Assembly: GCA_016946835.1 (NCBI GenBank)
Contig: JACVTC010000031.1
Span: 1,281,001 to 1,345,000 of the forward strand
From: Neocallimastix lanati (nom. inval.)
Lineage: Eukaryota > Neocallimastigomycota > Neocallimastigomycetes > Neocallimastigales > Neocallimastigaceae
Direction of reading: 5' to 3'
DNA: 64,000 nt
Under the pieces are notes generated by a model. The model searched no databases and was not told where the DNA came from. It saw only the letters and a program-made list of their open reading frames with translations. Of this stretch, positions 54,646-64,000 are shown in pieces. Within the stretch, counting starts at the first letter, position 1. The number at the start of each line of letters is the position of its first letter. Position numbers and translations under genes: made by a program.

Positions 54646-55289
54646 AAGGAAGTGAGAGGTTCGTTTCATATGAACTTTTTTCTGAATTTATTTATACACT
54701 TATTTTTGATTATTACTTTTTATTTCACGTTACTATTTCATTTATTATTATGTTCAAATTGGACAAATAATATTTATTTATTTTATTAATTCTGTTTTTT
54801 TTTTTTTTTTATTTTTTATTAAAATTAAAAGTATTTATGTATTTTATATAAGAATAAATAAATAAAGATTAAAGTTCGTAAAATTGCGGCTATAAAAAAA
54901 AAAAAAAAAAAAAATTATTAATAAAAATATAATATAATAAAATGAAATGAAATGAAATGAAATGAAAGAGAGAAAATAAAAGTATTATTATATAAAGAAT
55001 TATTAGGAGTACATTAACTGGAGTAGGTTGATTTTGAAGAGACAAAGTCAAAAGTATCAAGAGTAGGAGAAAGTAAAGTAAAACTAATAGAAGTAGAAGC
55101 AGAAACAGAATTAACTGAGGTTGTAAAAAATTGGATTCAATTAATCAAGAATCCGAATCATGGTTATTATTATGGTAAAAAGATTAAAGTATTATTATTG
55201 AAATCCATTGATAATTTATTTTCCTTAAGGAATATCTGGAACCAATTAAGCACTCAGATTTATCATTTAAATCAATCCCCAAAAAAAAA
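54646..55289. other. Spacer with possible retroelement end
   Basis: A short G/C-richer flank to 54675, then A/T DNA with a GAAAT pentamer run at 54942-54965. 55010-55250 is of mixed composition and lies downstream of the - strand gag/protease relic, so it may be eroded pol. No motif was recognised. Confidence 0.4.
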
Positions 55290-55700
55290 ATTCTGTTAAA
55301 ACCTGAAGATTACTAATTTTGAACAATATTGGCATAGTTTTACCAATACCAGTAATGTTGCCAATTTCTAAATTATTATATAAAAGCTCAAAATTGTTAA
55401 TTTTTTTTTCAAAGTTAGTATCCACAGGATTCAAGTCGGAATCTAAATCTATAAGAGCATTAACTTTAATTTATTTATTTTTTTTATAATTAAAAGGACA
55501 CTTAATAATACAATCTTTATTAAATTTCTTAAATGAATTAGATCTAACCATATGAGAAGAACAAAATTTATTTGATCTATATAGACATTTTTTTAATTTA
55601 CGACTTGATTGTCCACAATATAGGCAAAGCCCTTCCTTAATTCTTTTTGCTCTTTTTTCTGAAGATAAATAAGAGTAATTAGGTTCATTAATTGATTTGG
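55290..55700 (-). mobile_element. Ty3/gypsy gag zinc knuckle and protease relic
   Basis: On the - strand a basic segment leads into EGLCLYCGQSSRKLKKCLYRS (about 55630-55573), a retroviral-type zinc knuckle with spacing C-x2-C-x4-R-x4-C in which the usual His is Arg. Further on, VNALIDLDSDLNPVDTNF (about 55467-55412) and GNITGIGKTMPILFKI match the gypsy aspartic protease region, with the catalytic DSG reading DLD. An in-frame stop separates the two. The Asn/Ser-rich stretch before the knuckle (to about 55790) looks like gag linker. Dead fragment. Confidence 0.75.
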
Positions 55701-55929
55701 AAAGAGAATTAGAATTAGAAGTATTTCTATTATTTCTAGAGTTAAAACTAAAACTGTTTCTATTATTAATGGAAATTATTATTATTACTATTATTTCTAG
55801 AATTGTAATTGTTGATTGTTGCGAATTGAACCATTTGATGGTCTATACGATTGATGATTCGTTTTTGTTCACTTAAGTTAGCATGGGGTGGTAAAGGGTT
55901 AAGTTAACGTAATAATTTTAAATAAATAA

Positions 55930-56575
55930 TAATCTGTAGGTAGTGTAAATAAATTTTGCAAGATGTAGCTATTCAATCCGGTCATTATAGAAAAAAGCTC
56001 TTGAATAACATCTTAAATATTATTTAATGAATGAATTGCAATGCTCTATTTGTCCAAATGTTTTATGATGATCGGTAGTAGTAATCTTTGATTGAATCCA
56101 AAGTTTTTTTCATAAGTTCAAACTATAATTCAGTAGTAAATTGTGAATCTCTGTCAGTGTATATATCTTCAGGTAATCCATGGAGTTCAAAAATATTTTT
56201 TATAAAAACTTTAGCTGTTTTCTTACAAGTTTGGTAGTTCTTTGAAAGGTATTTTTAAGTGAATCATTTTTGAAAAGCGATCCACAATAACTTTAATCAA
56301 TGTATATTCCTTAGATTCAGGAAGTCCATATAAAAAATTTATTTAATTTGATTTCCAAGGACGATCAGGAACTTCTAAAGGTCTTAATAAATCATATCTC
56401 TTGGGTCTATTAACTTTTTTTTTTTTTTTTTGCACATTGGTCACAAGAGTTAACAGATTATGTTATATCTTCATACATCTTCGTTCACCAAAAATTACAA
56501 GAAATTAATTCTTTTGTTTTTTGAATACCTAAGTGTCCAACAGCTGATCTATCATGATATTTTTTTTAATATATC
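55930..56575 (-). mobile_element. Ty3/gypsy integrase relic
   Basis: The - strand reads the integrase in order with frameshifts and stops. The HHCC domain is visible (HDRSAVGHLGIQKTKELI and CDQCA), then RYDLLRPLEVPDRPWKS, FLYGLPESKEYTLIKV and VDRFSKMIHL, then DIYTDRDSQFTTE with the second catalytic Asp at about 56165-56135. In another frame, TFGQIEHCNSF supplies the Glu region. The first catalytic Asp reads Asn and an in-frame stop precedes it. A T16 run (56416-56431) has grown inside the zinc domain. It lies upstream, in - strand sense, of the gag/protease relic. The order integrase then gag is not that of one element, so two insertions or a rearrangement are required. Confidence 0.85.
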
Positions 56576-56683
56576 CAAAGGTAAAAAAAAAACTGGAAAA
56601 TGAATAAAATTATTGTGTAAAATCATGTTATTTTTTTTAATTTCGAATTTATTCATTTTCCTAAATGGACAATAATAGTATCG

Positions 56684-57010
56684 TTGTATCAACAAAAAAC
56701 AAGACCAGATATATCATTTACAGTAAATCAAGCTGCAAGGTTTTCTGAGAATCTAACCGAAGTTGATTTGAATTCAGGTATTCATATATTAAAATACATT
56801 AAAAGCACAAAGGACTATTCAATCTATTATAACAGAAAGAAAATTTTAAGAACGTGTTATGATGTATATTTCGCTGGTGATGAAATTAAAAGAAGATTAA
56901 TTTCAGGATATATTTTTGTATTAGGAATTAGTCCAATGTCATGGAAATCAATTACTCAGAAAAAAATAGCCTTATCAACCACAGAAGCTGAATACTCAAG
57001 CTTGACATAA
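56684..57010 (+). mobile_element. Ty1/copia reverse transcriptase-RNase H relic
   Basis: An open stretch of 108 codons reads TRPDISFTVNQAARFSENLTE, HILKYIKSTKDYSIYY, a degraded YFAGDE (usual DWAGD), RRLISGYIFVLGISPMSWKS and KKIALSTTEAEYSSLT. These are the end of a copia reverse transcriptase and the start of its RNase H, including the TEAEY signature. It stops at a TAA and runs straight into the AATAAT array. It is opposite in strand and different in superfamily from the neighbouring gypsy pieces, which marks the locus as a nested insertion site. Confidence 0.9.
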
Positions 57011-57345
57011 ATAATAAATAATAAATTAATAAATAATAAATAATAAATAATAAATAATAAATAATAAATAATAAATAATAAATAATAAATAATTAAATAA
57101 TAAATAATAAATAATAATAAATAATAAATAATAAATAATTGAATAAATAATAAATAATAAATAATAAATAATAAATAATAAATAATTAAATAATAAATAA
57201 TAAATAATAATAAATAATAAATAATAAATAATAAATAATAAATAATAAATAATAAATAATAAATAATAAATAATAAATAATAAATAATAAAGAATTAATA
57301 ATAAATAATAAAGAATTAATGATAAATAATAAATTATAAATATTA
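57008..57345. repeat. AATAAATAAT satellite
   Basis: About 340 bases of AATAAT/AATAAAT with occasional AATTG and GAATTAATAAT units, the same family as 7935-8450. It begins exactly at the end of the copia relic. Confidence 0.85.
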
Positions 57346-60300
57346 AATGAAAAAGGTAACTGTTTTACTTTAAAAATTTTTTATGTATATTATTAATATA
57401 TTTAATATATTTAATTTAGCATTAATATATGATACAATATAATGTATAATGTATTTTTAAAAAATGCCACTTAAAAATTTTTTTTTAAAAAAAAAAAATA
57501 ATAACAAAAATAATAAAAAAAAAAAAAAAAAAACTGAAGATTCTAAAAAAAAAATTTAATTCAAACTCTAATATTGATAATATTAAAAATTAAACAGTTA
57601 TTATAAGTTTTATTTTAGGTGGTACCAAATACATTTTTTTTTTTCTATATTTTCCACTTTTCCATAAAAAAAAATTTTTTTTCCTTTTCTACATTTTAAT
57701 ATATTTATGACGCCCTTAAAACTTTTTATAATTAAATCAAATAAAAAAAAATAATAGTTATAATTAATGATAAGTTAACAAAACTTATCAGCATTTAATA
57801 ATGAAAACTTCATAATTAAAATCAAATATTGAAAAGAAAAAAAAAAAAAGATGCTAAAAATTTTAGTACTATGATAATAGATATATAATTCATATTTATT
57901 AAATAATATGTGAATAGTTTAATATGTATATTAGTAAGACTAATCAATTTCATTTTTTGTTTATTCGTTAAATTTTACTATAAATATTTTTTATATTTAT
58001 TCAACATTCATATGTATGTTTCATTCAAATAGCAAACATTTCATTATTGTTGCAAATAATATATCCAATGCATTATTATTTACTTATAAAGATGCAATCA
58101 TTGATTTTATTTCATCTTATTTTATATATTTCTATTCTATGTTTTACATAAAATAATTATATTCTAATCTTAAATTAATTAATATTTTTGTTAATATTAT
58201 TTTACTTTACTTTTTACCTTTAATACAGATATTCATTTATTTTTAAATATTTGCTATTTACATTACTATTTACTATTCAATATTTTATATTTTGTATTTT
58301 TATATTCAACATTTTATACTTTATATTCAATATTTTATAATTAATATTTAATAATATTTATTTAATTATTAATTATTATTTATTTATATTCATTTATTTA
58401 TTATTTATTATTTATTATTTAACAATTATTATTTATTATTTTTTATTTATTATTTATTATTTAATATTTATTATTTACTATTTATTATTATTTATTATTT
58501 ATTATTTATTAATTATTAATAAATACTCTTTTAATTCTTTTTATTATTTATTATTTAATTATTTAATTATTAATTATTTATTATTTATTATTCAATTGTT
58601 TGTTCATTCGTTTATTTATTAACAGTTTAAATCTATTTATTCAGTATTTTTTTATTTATTATTTATTATTTATTTTTTTAAAAATATTTTATAATAAAAT
58701 ATTTAAAGACTTATTTCAAAAATGATTATTATTTATTTATTTATTTATTTATTGGTTAAAGAAAATAATATAATGTGGCAATTAATTTAAAATATTTAAG
58801 CCACATTGTGAAATGATACACATTCATTTAATAGAAATGAACATCAAATAAATACAAAGAAATTAAAAGAAAAAATAGTTGAAAATTGAATAATTTAAAG
58901 TTTAAATGTTAAATTAAATATTATTAATTATTGTGGCTCATTATAAAATCATATTTAATTTGTATTAATAAATTTAAATACTTTTCTTAATTTTAAATTA
59001 TTTAAAATATATTAATATTAATATGAGTTGAAGATAACCAAGTATTATAAATATAATATGTATGCATGAAAAATTAAAAAAAAAAAAAAAAAAAAAAAAC
59101 TTACTGTATATGCATTAGATTACTTTTTGTTAATATTCATTTTATTATATTTTTTTATTTTGTTAACTTCACATAGATATTCTTTTATTTCTATATCTTA
59201 TTATATTATAAAAATATAAATATACAATTTTTTAAATATAAAATTTCAATTAAAATTTTATTTTATTTTTTTATTTCTTATATATAAATAATTTAAACAT
59301 AATATATATATAATATATAATACTATTTGTATTATATTTAATAATAAATATATTTTTAATTTATATAATTTATTTATTGTTTTATTTTAATTTTTTTTGT
59401 TTTAATTTTTTTTTCTTTTTTTTTTTCTTTTTTTTTTTTTTTAATTATTAACTACCTAAAAAAGTTAAGAAAATAAATTAAAATTTATTATATTAAAAGT
59501 TAGTGTAAATAAGTTAAAATGATAATAAAATAAGAAAAGACCACTTTAAATATATATATTTTTGTTTTTATTTTTATTTAATATTTATTTTTTTATTTTT
59601 ATTTTTATTATTATTTTTACTTAATATTTATTTTATTATTTTTTTTTTATTTTTATTATTATTTTTTATTTTTTTTATATTTTATTATATTTTTTATATT
59701 CTATTTTATTATATTTTTTTCATTTCATTTTATTTAATTATTATTTTATTTAATTTAATTTTATTTTATTATATTTTTTATTTTTATTTTATTTTATTGA
59801 TATTATAAAACTAAATTTTATACTTAAAACCCTAACAATATAATAGTGATTCTTTTCTTTTTTTTTTAATATCAATATCTAATATTTAATACTATAGGAT
59901 ATATATTTTTATTATATTATCATTATCATTTATATTTAATTATAAAAATAATAGATAACAATTAGAATAAATTTTATAGTTTTTATGTTATTATTCCGTT
60001 TTAATAATTAAATATAATATTAATTAATAATAAAATAAATTATTTAAACTTTATTTTATTAATTGTAATATAGTTTTAAATAAAAAAAAAAATTTTTTTT
60101 TTTTTAATTCAATTTACTATTAGCATTTTTTATTGTTTTATTTTATTTTACTTTAAATTTGAATTCTTTATTTCGATAAAAAGAAATAATTTATCATTCA
60201 GAAAGAAACTTTATAAATATATTAAATAATAATTTATTGAATATATATTAAACTATATAAAATTTTAAATTAACAGTATCTGTATAAATATAGAGAATAT

Positions 60301-60421
60301 AATAGGCAAATTTAATATTTTCATATATATATATTTTTCATTTCTTTTTTCATTTTCATTTTTTTTTTTTTTTTTTTTTTATCTATTACATTTAGTCCTA
60401 ATACAGAAATTAGTTTAAACA
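57346..60421. other. Intergenic spacer of 3 kb
   Basis: A/T-rich throughout, with TTATTTA arrays at 58375-58580 and T-rich DNA at 59390-59800. A GGTGGTACC-like patch lies near 57618. 57870-58330 is slightly more complex but carries no frame. The last 60 bases, a long T-run then ACAATG, are the presumed leader of the next gene. Confidence 0.5.
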
Positions 60422-61279
60422 ATGTTACAAAAGCATTTCACAGATTGCTTCTGGGCTTACGATACCAAAGATATTACTATTGGTATTCGTACTTTAAATA
60501 GTAAATATCAAAAATTAAAAATTAGTATTTAATTATTAAAAATTTTTTTTCCAATTTTTTTTTTTTTTTTTTATATATATATATCTTTTAATACAAATGT
60601 AAAATAATCACATTAAATAAAATAAATAAATAAAAAGTAAAACTTAAGAATTTTTAAAATATAAAGCTCCTTTTTTATTATAAAATAAGAAGAAAAATAA
60701 TAATTATATAAATATAAAAAAAAAAAAAAGATAATAAACGATAAAATAAAAATATAAATTTTAATAAATAAATTATCGAGCAAAACATTTAAATTTAATA
60801 TAGCAATTGAATGTTAATAAGAAAAACTGAAAAAATAATAATTCATTTGAAAAGTTTATAAAGTTGATATGTTAATAAATACATATCAATGAAGAGAAAA
60901 TGAACAATAATCAAAAATGATATAAATATTCTTATTTTAATTATTACATTAATTATATTATAACATTATTTTAATGTTTGGGCAAATAGAAGATTAATTA
61001 AAAAAAATCAAAAAATTGTTAATAAAATTTAATAAATTTTTTAATAAATTTAAACACATAAAGTATAAATATATATAAAAAGTATATATATGAAATGAAA
61101 TTCACCTTTAAATATAATAAAATCATACTCTTGAAAAAAAAAATATATATAATATATAAAATAAAATCTTTTTATAATAAATAATTATTAACTAAATAAT
61201 TAATAATTTAAAAAATTAGAAAAAATCGATAAAGGTTTTGAAGAAGTTGATGAACTTATTTCATTTGTTAAGGTATAAT

Positions 61280-61312
<33 letters not shown>

Positions 61313-63486
61313 CATATATATATTTAGTTGATATTATATATATATATATATATTTTTTTTTTTTAAAAAAAAAAAAAAAAAACTAATGGTAATAAACGAA
61401 AATAAATGTATTATATATAATTAAAAAAAATTTATAGAAAAGAATTACCTTAGAAGAAAATTATTCTTATGATTTAGTTGATTTAGGTCAAAGTAGAAAT
61501 TATTTTGAAGAAAATGCAGAGGAAGGTTCTTCAGTGTATCAATCCTATTTAAATATTAAGAGAGAATTGATTAATTATGGTAATTCAAGACAAAATATTG
61601 CCAATGCTATGAGAGATTATGTTTTAGCTCCCTTATTAAAGTACCAAGAAAATTATCGTAAATATTCACAAAGAAAAACCCAAGAAATTATTGATATGGT
61701 TAATACTTTACAAAGACAAAAAGATGATTTAGAATATGCTAAAGCTGAGTATTATCAAAGTTGTGAAATTTCTGAACAATTTAATAATTTAACAAACACT
61801 GTTGGTACTCCATACTATACTCTAGATACTATGGACTTTCCACATTTAGATGCTATGATTCCAGTTGGTCCAAGAAACATGACTATTGAAGAATTAAATT
61901 CGTTACTTTTAAAAATGCAGCATGAAATTCCACAAACTACCGTATCGTAAGTTATATTAATATTAATATTAATAAATTTATCTAAAAAAAGAATTAATTA
62001 GTAAAATATATATATATATATATGTATATATATATCTAATAAAATAATGCAAAAAATTAATATATATCATGAATCAAAATATAAACAATTAATAATAATA
62101 ATAATAATAATAATATATTTTATTTATAATAATTATAACAATTATAATAATAATATAAATTTTATTTATAAAAATAATAATATTTTATAATAATTATTGT
62201 TATTATTAATTTAGTTCATGGATTGGTAATTATCAAGCTATGGCTGGCGAAGATATTGTCCGTTTTATAATGAAAAGATTCTTAGATATGTCAAAAGATG
62301 ATGCTATTATGGCTGCCCAAGTAATAATTATGATAAATACAAAATATATATATATATATAAATTTGATATAGAAATTTAATTAATAAGACATATATTAAT
62401 AATAAAAAAAAAATAAAAAAAAAAAATGAAAATAAATTAAACTCAATATAGGATTTATTGAAGATGGGTTTTATTGGTACTAGAAGTATTTCTAAGCAAC
62501 CATTCACTTTCAACGGTAGTTATGTTTGGAAAAAAACTACTATGGAAGGTGAAGCCCCACACAAGAAAGCAAAGAGAGATGTTGAACGTACTGATTTCAT
62601 ATATAAGAATGCTGTTAAGACAGTTGAAACCACTAGATGTAATATTGAATGTGAAATGTATACTTATTTAGTTAAAATTGAAGATATTGAATACCAACGT
62701 ATTCAAACTATTAGAAGTGCTGTTGCTGCTATGATTGATTTAGAATCTAAATCGGTCATGGTTAATCAAGTTTTATACAACCATGATAAATTATATTTAG
62801 AAACTATTCAACCAGAACGTGATTTAATCCAAGTTATTAATCAATGTAGAACAGGTACTACTCACATTCCAGTTAGTATTTATGAATCATTCTACTACAG
62901 TCCAGGTAAACTAAAACTCAAAATAAATTGTTGCTATAATAATATTATTATAATTTATAATATGTATTTATTATTAATAAAATTATTAAATTATAAAATA
63001 ATGCTTTTTTTTTTTTTTTTTTTTTTTTATATATTCACTATCGTCATTATTATTATTTTTATTATTATTATTTCTCATAGGACACTTCCAAACTTTTGGT
63101 GTCTTGCTTGATCAATTAGTCATGTCTAATGGTACTAATGTTCCAATTATTGTTAAGAAATGTTTAAGTGCTATTACCAAATCTGTTAAAGCTTTATGTG
63201 AAAATCAAGAAATAATTCAAGATGTTGATGATGTAAAGAAGTTAACTCCAATAGAAATGGAAAGAAAAATGTGGGTTGGTCCAAGACCATTCATTGGTCA
63301 AGTTTATGAATTAAGAAATCAATTGAATACTCAAAAAATTAGTTTAAAGATTTTAAAGAGCTTTAAGGTTCCAGTAATAATTGCTGTTTTGAAGTTATTC
63401 CTTCAAGAATTACCAATTTCTTTAATTGCTGGAGATATGTATGAGTCATTTAAGATGCTATACTGTAAGTATATTAAAAAGAGAGA

Positions 63487-63531
<45 letters not shown>

Positions 63532-64000
63532 TCGGTTAAAAATCAGTTAATATAATTCTAAACTAATTTATTTATTATTTATTCCCTAAATTAATTATTT
63601 GTTATATAAAATGATTTAGCTGGTGCTGAAAATAATGATTTAAAGAATAGAATTACTTCTATTGAACGTTTATTATATACTTTATCTCCACCATACTATG
63701 AAACTCTTGCTTGTATTATGAAGCACTTACATGGATTAGTTGAAGGTTTATCATTTGAAGATGAATTCATTAGTGGTTTAACATATAGTATTTCTCATTT
63801 AATCTTAAGACCATGGACAGAATCTATCATTACTACTAATGATCAACATGCTTCTAGATTAGTTAAAGATTTAATATTTTATTACACTGATATCTTCCCA
63901 GAAAGATTTACTTTAGCTAGAAAGAAGATGAATCCTAAGGCTCCACAAAGACCACCATCTGAAGAAATTACATCCCCAACTAATGACGATGGAATCAGCA
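60422..64000 (+). CDS. F-BAR/DEP/RhoGAP protein (partial, 3' end outside window)
   Basis: Exons 60422-60500, 61220-61272, 61438-61946, 62215-62320, 62452-62905, 63081-63464 and 63620 to beyond 64000 join in phase; about 655 residues are visible. Residues 1-215 are the first part of an F-BAR domain (FWAYDTKDITIGI start, then long charged helices). Residues 222-276 are a DEP domain (GEDIVRFIMKRFL, DLLKMGFIG, FTFNGSYVWKK). F-BAR helices resume at 277-400, so the DEP lies inside the F-BAR, as in fungal Rgd2-type proteins. A RhoGAP domain starts at about 401 (HFQTFGVLLDQLV, VPIIVKKCLSAI, VYELRNQLN, IIAVLKLFLQELPISLI, HLILRPW). The expected role is to curve or bind membrane and switch off a Rho/Rac GTPase. 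The canonical arginine-finger motif GxxRxSG is not clear: the region reads ERKMWVGPRPFIGQ, with Arg462 and Arg469 as candidates. The visible end is Pro/Ser-rich. Confidence 0.88.

Noticed and set aside
54134-54789. Open frames inside the SINE-like element, on both strands
   Set aside because: Overlap the tRNA-like boxes and poly-A tail, show no family motif, and end in homopolymers.

Overview
The window reads as nuclear DNA of a social amoeba (dictyostelid, close to Dictyostelium). Intergenic DNA is almost pure A/T with long homopolymer and TTA/AAT runs. Coding exons stand out by G/C content and are split by very A/T-rich introns with GTAAGT/GTATGT-type donors and AG acceptors. Proteins carry poly-Asn and poly-Ser tracts, stops are almost all TAA, and the one gene recognised with near certainty is the fused pyrimidine gene pyr1-3. 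The species cannot be named from sequence alone. All six intact gene models lie on the + strand.

Layout. 1-27681: a gene desert of about 27.7 kb made of simple repeats, minisatellites and several inverted repeats; no gene can be supported. 27682-29750: four-exon gene with the architecture of the meiotic protein REC114. 30950-31602: decayed Ty3/gypsy reverse transcriptase-RNase H relic. 32876-33508: single-exon uracil-DNA-glycosylase-fold protein lacking both catalytic residues. 35497-42586: pyr1-3 (CAD-type glutaminase, carbamoyl-phosphate synthetase, dihydroorotase-like and aspartate transcarbamylase) whose dihydroorotase-like domain has lost its metal-site signatures. 43926-44283: anonymous G/C-enriched island between 10-bp direct repeats. 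44862-45099: unidentified broken reading frame. 45925-48589: divergent PP2C-type phosphatase. 50034-53089: mitochondrial import protein TIM50. 54151-54645: a SINE-like insertion with tRNA-like promoter boxes, an A18 tail and a perfect 12-bp target-site duplication. 55290-57010: retrotransposon graveyard with Ty3/gypsy gag/protease and integrase pieces on the - strand and a Ty1/copia RNase H piece on the + strand. 57008-60421: repeat-rich intergenic DNA. 60422 to the end: F-BAR/DEP/RhoGAP gene, cut by the window edge.

The genes do not form a pathway; they are ordinary single-copy eukaryotic neighbours. Three of them are family members missing residues the family normally uses (UDG-like protein, dihydroorotase-like domain, and less clearly the RhoGAP). 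The best candidates for something new are the SINE-like element at 54.15-54.65 kb, the REC114-like gene (dictyostelids are reported to lack SPO11), the glycosylase fold without catalytic residues, and the hairpin-forming loci in the gene desert. All exon coordinates were worked out by hand from reading frame and GT/AG sites; intron phases close exactly in each multi-exon model. No database search was possible.
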